Position numbers and translations under genes: made by a program
Notes under the pieces: model-generated
What the model was told of the DNA's origin: nothing
The model's input: only the letters and a program-made list of their open reading frames with translations
The model's database searches: none
Shown here: positions 53,626-62,720 of the stretch, one piece after another
Position numbering within the stretch: the first letter of the stretch is position 1
Layout of the letters: every line of letters begins with the position of its first letter
Assembly (NCBI GenBank): GCA_027486655.1
Contig: JAIXOR010000059.1
Coordinates: 79,523 to 143,522, forward strand
Length of the DNA: 64,000 nucleotides
Direction of reading: 5' to 3'
DNA from: Verrucomicrobiaceae bacterium
GTDB taxonomy: Bacteria > Verrucomicrobiota > Verrucomicrobiia > Verrucomicrobiales > Akkermansiaceae

Positions 53626-53753
53626 AACCACGAAAGACACCAAACTTCGCGAAAATCAAAGAGTTCTGGACTCTCATACGCTCATCCATGGGGTGAACGG
53701 GAAGTCAGTCACTGGCCTCTCTTGTTTCGTACCTTGTCGTGCATTTCGTGGTT
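53626..53753. repeat. Degenerate inverted repeat of the 'aaccacgaaa' type
   Basis: AACCACGAAAGACACCAAA...CGCGAAA at 53626-53655 reappears in inverted, diverged form at 53721-53753 (CTTGTTTCG...GCATTTCGTGGTT). This kind of long interrupted palindrome, built from ACGAAA/GACAC units, is familiar from Verrucomicrobia and Planctomycetes intergenic spacers. It may be a decayed palindromic mobile unit. It lies in the 250-base gap between the MFS gene and the PEP-CTERM gene. Confidence 0.5.
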
Positions 53754-53855
53754 CTCAGTTCCGAATCAAGGCTGAAGCGGCTGCACGCCAGGGCGCATCT
53801 TCTGCACGCCACGCCATTCCCAGCCCGGGCGGCCTTGCCTAGCCTGTCAAAGCCC

Positions 53856-56609
53856 ATGAAAACCCGAGTTTCTTTCCGCATTCCCGCGCTGCTGGCACTG
53901 CTCTCCGCCCCCTGGGCCCATGCGGCCATCCTCACTTGGAACGGCGGGGTATCCGGCGATTGGGTGAACGGCGGCGCCGGCTGGACCGGCGGCACCTGGA
54001 CCAACGCCACACCGGACTCCGCGGTCTTCTCGGGCACCGCACCCACCTCCGTGACCATCAACTCCGGCGGCGTCACTGTGGATGACCTCACCGTCTCCTC
54101 CGGCACCTACAGCTTCGGCGGCACCGGCACGCTCACGCTCTCTAACAGCACCATCGACATCGCCAGCGGCCTCACCACCACCATCAACGCGGCTCTCGCC
54201 GGCAGCACCGGCCTCACCAAATCCGGCGCGGGCACCCTCGTCCTTTCCGGCACCAACAAGAACTACACCGGCACCACCACCATCACCGGCGGGGCCATCC
54301 AGATTTCCGGAGCCGCCGCAGGAAACCTCGGCTCCACCAACAACGGAGCCATCACCCTCAACGGCGGCGCGCTCCACGCGAACTTCACTGCGAACAACAC
54401 CGTCAACTACGCCATCAACGTCGGAACCAACGGCGGCGAGATCCGCAACCTCGGCGGCGATGCCGGGCGCTGGCTCATGGCCTCGAACACCATCTCCGGC
54501 AGCGGCACACTCACCCTCTCGTTCGGCACCAGCGCCACCCGCTTCACCCTCGCCTCCACCACTCAGAACAGCTTCTCGGGCAAGTGGATCATCGACAGCG
54601 GCGGCAGCACCCAGCGATTCGTCGATGTCGCTTCCAGCAACACCTTCGGCACCGGCAGCGGCGATGATTTCATGACGCTCCGCAACTCCGGTGCGCTGCT
54701 GCTCCGCAACGGAGTCTCGCTCGGCAGCGCCACCCGCGGCGTCACCCTCGGCACCGGCGGTGGCCGCATCAACGGCGCGGGCAACTCGACCGTCACCCTC
54801 GCCGGGAAAATCACCGGGGCATCCGGCAACACCGCGGCCTTCGGCATGGAAAACGGCACCATCCTCCTGCTTTCCAACACCGCCAACGACTACGCCGGAG
54901 ACACCTCCACCGTCACCAACAGCGGCGGCACCACCGGCATGCTGCGCCTCGGGGCCGCCGGTGTGATCCCCGACGGCACGGGCAAAGGCAATGTCTCGCT
55001 CGGCACCAGCACCGCCATCGATCTGAACGGCTTCAACGAAACCATCAACGGCCTCACCGGCGCGGGGACGGTTAGAAACGACTCCGCCACGGCCGCCACT
55101 CTCACCCTGGGCGGCAACAACCAGACCGCCACCTTCACCGGCACCCTCGGCGCGGGCACGGGCACCCTCCATCTTTCCAAAACCGGCACCGGCATCCAGA
55201 CACTTTCCGGAACGGTCAGCTACACCGGCAACACCAACGTCTCCGGCGGCACCCTCCAACTGAGTGAGTCCGCCAACCGCTCATACGCCGGACAGCTCTC
55301 CGGCGATGGCGCCCTCCAGAAATCCGGCACCGGCACCCTCACGCTCTCGCACACCTCCGGCAGCATCGGCCGCCTCCGCATCGATGGCGGTGCGGTCACC
55401 CTCACCGGCGGACTCACCAGCCACAACAGCGGCGCATTCACCATCGGCGACTTCGGCACCGGCACCCTCAACGTCGCCGGTGGCTCTCTCTCCATCACCG
55501 GCACCCGCGAGTTTGTCGTCGGCCTGCAGAACACGGGCTCGGTCAATGTGAGCTCCGGCTCGCTCACCCTCGGCCCGGATGTCACCGTCGGCATCGGTTC
55601 TCACGCAGCGGTCATTTTCGGTGTTTCGGGAGACGGCTCGCTCAATCTTTCCGGCGGCACCACCACCATCCAGGGCACCGGATCCATTTTCCTCGCCCGA
55701 CCCAAGGCCGATGGATCCTCCACCGGCAACTTCAGCGGTGCCATCGATCTCACAGGAGGCACGCTCGAAACCGCCCGCACCTTCCAGGAATCCACCGCCT
55801 CCACCGGAGGCACGAAAACCTCTTCCATCACGCTCAACGGCGGAACCCTCAAGGCCCTCGGAAACAATTCCAACTGGATCGATTCCTCCATCGACACCCT
55901 GAGCTTCGGCGCTTCCGGTGCCACCATCGACACCAACGGATTCAGCGTCACTCTCGCCAAGGCCGCAACCGGCTCCGGCGGACTCACCAAAACCGGCTCC
56001 GGCACCCTCGTCCTCGCCGCCAACAGCACCTACAGCGGCCTCAGCTCGGTGAGCGGCGGCACCCTGACAGTCAACGGCGGCATCACCGGCGCGGTCGAGA
56101 TCGGCAACGGCGCCACCCTTTCCGGCACCGGCACCACCGGGGATGTCACCGTGCTGAACGGCGGCACCCTCGCCCCGGGAAACAGCCCGGGAGTCCTCAG
56201 CACCGGAGATCTCATCCTCCAGGCCGGGGCCACCCTCGGCATCGAGATCGCCTCCACCACACCGGGAAGCGGCTACGACCAAGTCTCACTCGCCGGATCC
56301 GCCACCCTCGCCGGCCTGCTCTCGATCTCCACCCAATACACCCCCACAGCAGGCAGCCTCTTCTTCATCCTCGCCAACGACGGCACGGACGCCATCAGCG
56401 GCACCTTCTCCAACGCCCCGCTCGACAACACGGTTTACACCTTCGGCTCCCAACAATATCGCATCAGCTACTTCGGCGACTCCGCCTCCCTCTCATTCAC
56501 CGGCGGAAACGACGTCGTGCTCATGGCCGTGCCGGAACCAGCCGCAGCCCTCATCGGCGGAGTGGGAACCCTCCTGCTTCTCGGATCCAGACGCCGCCGC
56601 CACCCTTAA
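53856..56609 (+). CDS. Autotransporter-strand repeat protein with PEP-CTERM signal
   Basis: From the ATG at 53856 the product has 917 residues. A signal peptide (PALLALLSAPWAHAA) precedes a very long Gly/Ser/Thr/Asn-rich region of autotransporter-associated beta-strand repeats, with units like GLTKSGAGTLVLSGTN, LHLSKTGTGIQTLSG and LTKTGSGTLVLAANSTYSG, forming a right-handed beta-helix stalk. The C-terminus has the full PEP-CTERM sorting signal: VPEP, then a hydrophobic span (AAALIGGVGTLLLLGS) and RRRR. It is therefore a surface protein processed by an exosortase, which must be encoded elsewhere. Probably a matrix or adhesion protein. Confidence 0.9.
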   Translation: MKTRVSFRIPALLALLSAPWAHAAILTWNGGVSGDWVNGGAGWTGGTWTNATPDSAVFSGTAPTSVTINSGGVTVDDLTVSSGTYSFGGTGTLTLSNSTIDIASGLTTTINAALAGSTGLTKSGAGTLVLSGTNKNYTGTTTITGGAIQISGAAAGNLGSTNNGAITLNGGALHANFTANNTVNYAINVGTNGGEIRNLGGDAGRWLMASNTISGSGTLTLSFGTSATRFTLASTTQNSFSGKWIIDSGGSTQRFVDVASSNTFGTGSGDDFMTLRNSGALLLRNGVSLGSATRGVTLGTGGGRINGAGNSTVTLAGKITGASGNTAAFGMENGTILLLSNTANDYAGDTSTVTNSGGTTGMLRLGAAGVIPDGTGKGNVSLGTSTAIDLNGFNETINGLTGAGTVRNDSATAATLTLGGNNQTATFTGTLGAGTGTLHLSKTGTGIQTLSGTVSYTGNTNVSGGTLQLSESANRSYAGQLSGDGALQKSGTGTLTLSHTSGSIGRLRIDGGAVTLTGGLTSHNSGAFTIGDFGTGTLNVAGGSLSITGTREFVVGLQNTGSVNVSSGSLTLGPDVTVGIGSHAAVIFGVSGDGSLNLSGGTTTIQGTGSIFLARPKADGSSTGNFSGAIDLTGGTLETARTFQESTASTGGTKTSSITLNGGTLKALGNNSNWIDSSIDTLSFGASGATIDTNGFSVTLAKAATGSGGLTKTGSGTLVLAANSTYSGLSSVSGGTLTVNGGITGAVEIGNGATLSGTGTTGDVTVLNGGTLAPGNSPGVLSTGDLILQAGATLGIEIASTTPGSGYDQVSLAGSATLAGLLSISTQYTPTAGSLFFILANDGTDAISGTFSNAPLDNTVYTFGSQQYRISYFGDSASLSFTGGNDVVLMAVPEPAAALIGGVGTLLLLGSRRRRHP

Positions 56610-56662
56610 ACACGGCGATATTCGCGCGCCCGGCCGACGTATGGTTGCCAAACCCCCGCACC

Positions 56663-57823
56663 ATGCCCAAACGATCCACCCACCACCGCCCCAACGTCCT
56701 GCTGGCGATGGGATGGTTCGTTCACGAAATCAACATCGGCGTCGCCAGATACGCCCGCGGTGCCGGGTGGATCCTTGAAGACCTCGCCTCCCACTCCGGC
56801 GTCATCGAACCCCACTGGGCCGGCGATGGCATCATCACCTTGGTGGAAAACATCGACTCCCCCCTGATCGGCTTCCTGGAAAAGGCCGCGGTGCCGGTGG
56901 TCGACCTCACCGGCCAACTCCCCCATCTCGCCTATCCCCGCGTGCTGCCGGACAACCACGCCATCGGCCGCCTCGCCGCCGAGGAACTCGCTGGCCGAGG
57001 ATTCAAACACACCGCCTTTTTCACCTTCGACCGCGAGGCTCCCGTCGTCGCCGAACGCATGGCGGGTTTCCGCGAATCCGCGCTGGCCGCCGGGTGCACG
57101 TTCCACCTGCTCGACTACACCGGCCACCTCGGTGAAGCCGGCGATCGTCCTTCGATGATCCGCTGGCTCGCCGCCGAGCTCCGCAAGCTGCCGCAGCCGC
57201 TGGGGGCCATGGCCCAGTTCGACGCCGAGGCCAACCTGATCGTCCAGGCCTGCCTCCAGGCCGGACTCCACATCCCCGAGCAGATCGCCGTCGTCGGCGT
57301 GGACAACGATCCGATCTATTCGGAACTCGGGCCTGTCCCGCTCACCAGCGTCATCAGCAACCGCGAACTGCTCGGCTTCCGCGGCGCCGAACTGCTGGAC
57401 CACCTCATGCGTGGCGGTCCTCCTCCCGCTGCTCCCGTCCGCGTGCCTCCCGGCGGCATCGTCGTCCGACGCAGCACGGATATCTTCGCCACCGATGACG
57501 AGGGCGTCGCCAAGGCCCTGCGCTTCATCAAGGAAAACGCCGCCTCTCCGCTCACCATCGATGCCATCGTCCGTGCATCCGGAGTTTCCCGCCGCGCGCT
57601 TTATTCGAAGTTCGCCAAAGTCCTCGGCCGCTCGATCCAGGCGGAAATCGTCCGTCAACGGCTCAACCTCGCCAAGAACCTGCTTTCATCCACCGACGAG
57701 AAACTCGATTCGATCGCCTATGACAGCGGCTTCGACGGTGCCTCCTCGCTCAGCAAGGCCTTCCGCGCCCACGAAGGCATGCCCCCCTCGGTCTATCGTG
57801 AGAAACACCGCACCCTTCCATGA
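56663..57823 (+). CDS. XylR-type transcription regulator (sugar-binding domain plus AraC HTH)
   Basis: A 386-residue cytosolic regulator starting MPKRSTHHRP at ATG 56663. The N-terminal 270 residues are a LacI-type periplasmic-binding-like fold (VLLAMGWFVHEINIGVARYA, VPVVDLTGQ, VVGVDNDPIYSELGP). The C-terminal 100 residues are an AraC-family double HTH (ALRFIKENAASPLTIDAIVR, SRRALYSKFAKVLG, LDSIAYDSGFDGASSLSKAF). This layout is that of XylR-like regulators common in Verrucomicrobia and Planctomycetes glycan loci. Its TGA overlaps the start of the GxGYxYP gene (ATGA), so it very likely controls this operon in response to a sugar. Confidence 0.9.
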   Translation: MPKRSTHHRPNVLLAMGWFVHEINIGVARYARGAGWILEDLASHSGVIEPHWAGDGIITLVENIDSPLIGFLEKAAVPVVDLTGQLPHLAYPRVLPDNHAIGRLAAEELAGRGFKHTAFFTFDREAPVVAERMAGFRESALAAGCTFHLLDYTGHLGEAGDRPSMIRWLAAELRKLPQPLGAMAQFDAEANLIVQACLQAGLHIPEQIAVVGVDNDPIYSELGPVPLTSVISNRELLGFRGAELLDHLMRGGPPPAAPVRVPPGGIVVRRSTDIFATDDEGVAKALRFIKENAASPLTIDAIVRASGVSRRALYSKFAKVLGRSIQAEIVRQRLNLAKNLLSSTDEKLDSIAYDSGFDGASSLSKAFRAHEGMPPSVYREKHRTLP

Positions 57824-59556
57824 TCCGCCCGCTCCTTCTTGCCGCCGCCCTTCTCATCCACACGGCCACCGCTGCGGAAATCCTCATCGCCGATGTCCGC
57901 GGCTCCGGCGATGAGATGAAGCTCGCCGCCATCACCGCCCAGGGCATCGCAAACCGCTCCGCTCCCCGCGTCTTCCTCGTATTCGGTGAGGAATGCCGCT
58001 GGCTCCGCCGCGACTTCGAATCCGGCAAAGACAACGGCGTCGGCCGGATCTGGTCGGAATCCGCTGCCAAGGAAAACGCGGCCCGCTTCCCGCTCATGGA
58101 AGATGCCTGGAAGGAAATCCTCCGCGAGGAAGGCCACCGCTTCCAACCCGTCTCACCCGCCGGACTGCTCAGCGCCACCCGCCCGTTCTGGAAGGGCTTC
58201 CTGCTCTATCAGAAATTCGGCGACGACCTCGCACCCGCCACCACCTGGGCCGGCATCGAGGACCTCGTCCCGGTCACCAAGGATCTGTTGGAAAAACTCC
58301 GTCGCGCCGGCATCGATGCACCGGTGCTCGCGGATTACACCCAGGTGCGCGCTTCGTTTCCCGCCGGCTCGCAGCCCCGCCTTGCTGGGCATCGTTTCCT
58401 CATCGACACCCTGCTGCCGCGCTGCCGGCGCGATGGGGCTGTCTCCCGCGACCGGACCTACGGCCTCGCCGAGCATGACAGCATCGTCAGCGCGGACATC
58501 GCCGTGCGCAACCGCTGGCCGGTCTATGATCTCAGCCACGTCGCCCATGCCAACAAGGCCTCCAACGTCCGCAAGGAGACTCCCGAACCGCCGGACAAGC
58601 CACTGCTTGATGAGTTGTTAGGAAAACTGGAGCCCTTCTCCGAAGTCCACGGCTGGGGCCGCAATGGCGAGGAATCCTTCATCCGCTCGCTCAACCGCAA
58701 CCGCCTCGTCGGCATGGTCTCCGGTGTGCCCAACACCTCGTTCTTCGCAGGCCTGCCCACACCCGCCTGCGAGTTTCGCCAGAAACGCCCGGACGTCGAT
58801 CCGGCCACCGTGCAGGTCGAGGACAAGATCTATCTCGCCTTCATGGTCAACGAAGGAGACACGATCAAAAACGCGGCCACCTTCATGGGCTTCGGCTCCT
58901 GGCTCCAGCCGGAACGCGGATCCGTGCCCATCAACTGGGGCGTGATGCCCAGCCTGCTCGTCTCCCAACCCTGGCTCATGCGCTATTACTACCGCACGAT
59001 GTCGGCAAACGATTACTTCTTCGCCGCACCCTCCGGCTGGGGCTATGCCCACCCCGCCAGCCTGCCCGCCGCCGACCTCATGCCCTACGCCGCACTCGTC
59101 CGCCGCGGCATGATTCTCGCGGACCTGCGCCATCTGAATGTGTGGTGGATTCACGACCTCCGCGATCCCCTGCAACGTCATGGTTTCCTGCGCGCCACCG
59201 GAGCCGCCGGCCACATCGAATGGTCCGGACTTCAGGCGGTGGAGTATCCGGCAAACTCACCCGTCAATATCCGCAGCCATCATTTCTACACCTACAAGGA
59301 ACCCGCCGCCGCCTTCGCCGCACGACTCAAGGAGGACTACAAGGACGTGAAAGGCCCGTGGTTCGCCGCCATCTACGGGGCCATGGAACACGCCACCCCG
59401 CATCGCTTCCGCGAGCTCGCGGACCACCTGCCGCCGGACCGCTTCCGCATCGTAATGCTCGACGAGTTTTTCGCCGCGGCATCCAAGGCAAGGACTCGGA
59501 TGGAAGGCCGCGTCTGGAAACCCGGACCCGGTGCCCCCAAGGGCGTCGCACCCTGA
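57820..59556 (+). CDS. GxGYxYP-family secreted protein
   Basis: A 578-residue exported protein (signal peptide PLLLAAALLIHTATAAE). It belongs to the GxGYxYP family (Pfam GxGYxYP), considered a putative glycoside hydrolase group. The name motif is near residue 410 as APSGWGYAHPAS. Family context includes RNGEESFIRSLNRNR, YLAFMVNEGDTIKN, PINWGVMPSLL and FYTYKEPAAAF. It is coupled to the upstream XylR regulator (ATGA) and followed 93 bases later by the pseudopilin/CBM pair. Substrate unknown. The operon setting supports glycan degradation. Confidence 0.85.
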   Translation: MIRPLLLAAALLIHTATAAEILIADVRGSGDEMKLAAITAQGIANRSAPRVFLVFGEECRWLRRDFESGKDNGVGRIWSESAAKENAARFPLMEDAWKEILREEGHRFQPVSPAGLLSATRPFWKGFLLYQKFGDDLAPATTWAGIEDLVPVTKDLLEKLRRAGIDAPVLADYTQVRASFPAGSQPRLAGHRFLIDTLLPRCRRDGAVSRDRTYGLAEHDSIVSADIAVRNRWPVYDLSHVAHANKASNVRKETPEPPDKPLLDELLGKLEPFSEVHGWGRNGEESFIRSLNRNRLVGMVSGVPNTSFFAGLPTPACEFRQKRPDVDPATVQVEDKIYLAFMVNEGDTIKNAATFMGFGSWLQPERGSVPINWGVMPSLLVSQPWLMRYYYRTMSANDYFFAAPSGWGYAHPASLPAADLMPYAALVRRGMILADLRHLNVWWIHDLRDPLQRHGFLRATGAAGHIEWSGLQAVEYPANSPVNIRSHHFYTYKEPAAAFAARLKEDYKDVKGPWFAAIYGAMEHATPHRFRELADHLPPDRFRIVMLDEFFAAASKARTRMEGRVWKPGPGAPKGVAP

Positions 59557-59649
59557 TTCCACCCCTGCATCCAGCGGGAGATCAATTGCACGGAGGGCCG
59601 GGTCTTCCCCCGTGACATCGCGCGCCGCCGGTGGATTCATTGAATCGCG

Positions 59650-60366
59650 ATGAAACCCATGCCGACTTCCCCGTCCCACCGGCGCGAAGCGGCCTTCACC
59701 CTAACAGAAATGCTGGTGACGGTCGCCGTGCTGGCGGTGCTTGCCGTGCTCGCCGCCGCTCTCGCCGGCCGCGTCCGCACGGCCGCCGGCAAGGCCACCG
59801 CCGTCACCGCGCTCCGCCAGACCGGCACCGCCATCTTCTCCTTCGCCACCGACCAGAACGGCTGGCTGCCACCGGGCCCCGGAAAACAAGGGCTGTGGCT
59901 CTCCCACCACGCCTACGATCAAAACCACACGCTCTTCGGCCTCATCGGACCCTACCTCGGCACCGCACCTCTCGACAAACCCGCCCCGGTGAAGTCCGCC
60001 GTTTCCCGCAACCACCTGCGGATCTCGCCGGACCTGCTGCGCCCGGGCTCCCGCTCCTATCTGTCCATCTACTCCAGCAGCCGCCGCATCGAGCTCGCCG
60101 ATGGCACCCGCAAGGAGGCCTTCGGCTGGTACGGGGCCTACGTGAACAACGAGGTGAAAAGCGCCCTCAGCCTGGCCGATCTCCAGAACGCGCGCGACAA
60201 CGGCTGGAAGTGGCTGCTCCAGGAAGCCGATCGCTCCGGCGGTTGGTCCGCCTCCTGGGACGCCTCCACCTTTCCGGAGAAACCCGTGCACGGCGACGCA
60301 CGCCATCGCCTGCTCACGGACGGCAGCGTCGTCCAGCTCTCGCTCACCGCATCCCACCCCAAATGA
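59650..60366 (+). CDS. Pseudopilin-like protein with Ala instead of Gly at cleavage site
   Basis: A 238-residue protein with a prepilin-like N-terminus: basic SPSHRREA, then A|FTLTEMLVTVAVLAVLAVLAA. The usual Gly before the Phe is replaced by Ala, though Glu5 is kept; prepilin peptidases tolerate Ala poorly, so processing may be slow. The long helix continues as GRVRTAAGKATAVTALRQTG, and the soluble part has FSFATDQNGWLPP, SYLSIYSSSRRI, WYGAYVNN and HRLLTDGSVVQL. Its stop overlaps the start of the CBM gene (ATGA). It may anchor or help secrete the CBM or GxGYxYP proteins rather than build a pilus. Confidence 0.8.
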   Translation: MKPMPTSPSHRREAAFTLTEMLVTVAVLAVLAVLAAALAGRVRTAAGKATAVTALRQTGTAIFSFATDQNGWLPPGPGKQGLWLSHHAYDQNHTLFGLIGPYLGTAPLDKPAPVKSAVSRNHLRISPDLLRPGSRSYLSIYSSSRRIELADGTRKEAFGWYGAYVNNEVKSALSLADLQNARDNGWKWLLQEADRSGGWSASWDASTFPEKPVHGDARHRLLTDGSVVQLSLTASHPK

Positions 60367-62372
60367 AGAAATCCATGAAATCCATGCCTCGCCCCTCCGC
60401 CCGCCTACCGCTGGCCTCCGCGGCCATCGCCCTCATCCTCGGCGGCACCAGCCACGCGATGTTGTCTAACAGCAGCTTCGAAACCCAGGGCAGCACCCCC
60501 GCGGATGCCGATGTCTGGGCCGAGCAGCCCGGCGTGCAGACCCGCGCCAACGATGCCGCCCGCACCGGCGTCTGGGCCATCAAGTCCATCGGCGTGGATG
60601 CCAACAGCTATCCCAACACCAGCCAGACCGTGAGCGTCGCCGGACTCGCCGGGAGCCCCTACGTCGCCGGACTCTGGGCGATGACGCCATCCTCCAACCC
60701 GATCACCACCGGCGGCGCGCGGCTCAAGCTCATTTTCCGCTCCTCCACCAATGCCATCCTTTCAAGCGTGGACCCGCTCTTCTTCACCCCGTCCTCCGGT
60801 CAGGATGTCTGGCGCAAGGGCTTGCAGACCGGAGTGATCCCCGCCGGAGCCGCCACCGTCACCTTCCAGGCGATGCACGACGTCGGCACCGGCACCAACA
60901 CCACACTCTTCCTCGATGACGCCACCTTCGAGGTGCCCGCCACCACCCTGCCCACCGATGGCGGATTTGAAATCGAGGGCAGCACCAGCGCGGACGCCCA
61001 GTTCTGGACCGAACAGCCGGGCATTTCCACCCGCAGCAACGAGGCGGCACGCAGCGGACTGTGGTCGATCAAGTCCACCTCCACCGTCACCAATTCCTTC
61101 CCCAACACCTCGCAGACCATCGATGTGTCCGCCCTCAACGGCCGTGGCCTCACCGCCACACTGTGGGCCATGACCCCCAACTCCAATCCCATCCTCTCCG
61201 GCGGCGCACGCCTCAAGGTCGAGTTCTTCAACGGCAGCACCGGCCTCGGCAATGTCGAGTCCGCCAACTTCCTCACCACCTCCACCGCCAAGGACACCTG
61301 GGTGCAGGGACGCATCGAGATCGCCGTGCCGCAGGGAGCCACCTCGCTGAAACTCCAGGCCATGCACCAGGTCGGCGGCACCGGCGGCGGCGCGCTCTTC
61401 TTCGATGATGCCTCGCTCGTCTTCGCCAGTCCCGGCACCCCGGCCAATCCCGGCTTTGAAACCGAAGGCTCGTCCCCCACCGACGCCAGCTTCTGGACCG
61501 AGGCCGCTGGCGTCTCCACCCGCTCCAACGAAAGCTCACGCAGCGGATGGTGGTCGATGAAGTCCGTGGGCAGCCCCGCCAACGGCTTCCCCGCCACCAC
61601 CCAGGAACTGCTCGTCTCCGGTTTCATCGGTCAGCCCTTCACCGCGAAACTCTGGGCCCTCACCCCATCCGCCAACCGGATCGCCACCGGCGGAGCCCGA
61701 CTCAAGATCAGCTTCCGCAACTCCGCCAATACCGAGATCCTCGCCTTCGATCCGGTCTTCCTCAACGCCGCCTCACCCGCCGATACCTGGATCCAGGGCA
61801 CCGTCACCGGCACCGTCCCCAGCGGAGCCGTCCGCGTCCGCGTCCAGGTGATGCACGACGTCGGAGCCACCACCGGACGCACCCTTTACTTCGACGATGC
61901 CTCCTTCGCCATCGGTGCGGCAGACCCCTTCGACGACTGGGCCACCAGCGCCGGACTCAGCTCCGGACAAAACGCCGCCGGCGACGATCCGGACGCGGAT
62001 GGCGCGGACAACCTCACCGAGTTCGCCCTCAATGGAAATCCCCTCTCCGCCACCCAATCCGGCACCCTCGCCGCCACCCATGCGGACAGCAACAGCAACG
62101 CCATCCGCGACCTCACCCTCACCCTCGCCACCCGCACCGGAGCCACCTTCACCGCAGGACCCGATGGATCCCAAACCGCCACCATCGACGGCATCACCTA
62201 CTCGATCCGCGGCTCGCTCGACCTCGCCACCTTCAACAGCAGCGTCAGCTTCGTCTCGAAAACCGCCTCCGCCAACCCCGCCTACGAACTCCAAACCTTC
62301 CGCCTCGACGCCTCGGATACCGCCACTCCCTCCTCCCGCGGATTCCTCCGCGTCTTCCTGTCCAAACCCTGA
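60363..62372 (+). CDS. Secreted protein with three 163-residue carbohydrate-binding-like repeats
   Basis: A 669-residue exported protein with a signal peptide (LPLASAAIALILGGTSHA). It is built from three tandem modules whose opening motifs F-E-x-x-G-S (about residues 39, 202 and 365) repeat with an exact period of 163 residues. Each has WAEQPGVQTRAND, FWTEQPGISTRSNE or FWTEAAGVSTRSNE, then a G-G-A-R-L-K strand and a FDDA ending. This looks like a jelly-roll carbohydrate-binding fold. The C-terminus has DPDADGADNLTEFALNG, the calcium loop of verrucomicrobial exoproteins, and a tail ending FLRVFLSKP. Coupled to the pseudopilin gene upstream. Glycan specificity unknown. Confidence 0.85.
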   Translation: MKKSMKSMPRPSARLPLASAAIALILGGTSHAMLSNSSFETQGSTPADADVWAEQPGVQTRANDAARTGVWAIKSIGVDANSYPNTSQTVSVAGLAGSPYVAGLWAMTPSSNPITTGGARLKLIFRSSTNAILSSVDPLFFTPSSGQDVWRKGLQTGVIPAGAATVTFQAMHDVGTGTNTTLFLDDATFEVPATTLPTDGGFEIEGSTSADAQFWTEQPGISTRSNEAARSGLWSIKSTSTVTNSFPNTSQTIDVSALNGRGLTATLWAMTPNSNPILSGGARLKVEFFNGSTGLGNVESANFLTTSTAKDTWVQGRIEIAVPQGATSLKLQAMHQVGGTGGGALFFDDASLVFASPGTPANPGFETEGSSPTDASFWTEAAGVSTRSNESSRSGWWSMKSVGSPANGFPATTQELLVSGFIGQPFTAKLWALTPSANRIATGGARLKISFRNSANTEILAFDPVFLNAASPADTWIQGTVTGTVPSGAVRVRVQVMHDVGATTGRTLYFDDASFAIGAADPFDDWATSAGLSSGQNAAGDDPDADGADNLTEFALNGNPLSATQSGTLAATHADSNSNAIRDLTLTLATRTGATFTAGPDGSQTATIDGITYSIRGSLDLATFNSSVSFVSKTASANPAYELQTFRLDASDTATPSSRGFLRVFLSKP

Positions 62373-62720
62373 TCCGCCTCCCCAGCCCTCCCCCCCCAAC
62401 GGCGCACGGAACCCCCGTGCGCCGTTTCTCATGTCGGGGGACAGCGCGGAGGAAACGGAAGCATCATTCCTCAGGGGAAACCGATTCTGAAATCGGAAAC
62501 TCACCAGACGCCATGCATGAGCGCTTACGACACCATCAATGTTTGACAGGATATGGAGGAAAAGCAGATCGTTTCTTGTAGTCAGGGTCATTAAAAAACC
62601 GGGCCGAAACGGATTTTCACGCCAATGATCTGCATCCGCCATCACTTGTTAAAAAATTCCGTTCTAATGCCGAATGGAAATGACCAACTGCATTCTTGGT
62701 AACGGCGCATTCCCACCACC
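62373..62720. other. 348-base gap with terminator, no gene seen
   Basis: The first part holds the terminator of the CBM operon (62398-62430). The rest is AT-richer, including TTAAAAAACC and TGTTAAAAAATTCC runs at 62580-62670, and probably carries the promoter of the lipoprotein gene at 62721. No ORF with coding character is present and no YCTAACA word occurs. Confidence 0.6.
62398..62430 (+). terminator. Terminator of the GxGYxYP/CBM operon
   Basis: A perfect 12-bp stem (AACGGCGCACGG / CCGTGCGCCGTT) with a 5-base loop is followed by TTCTC. It lies 26 bases after the stop of the CBM protein gene. The tail is short, but the stem strength and position support termination. Confidence 0.8.
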
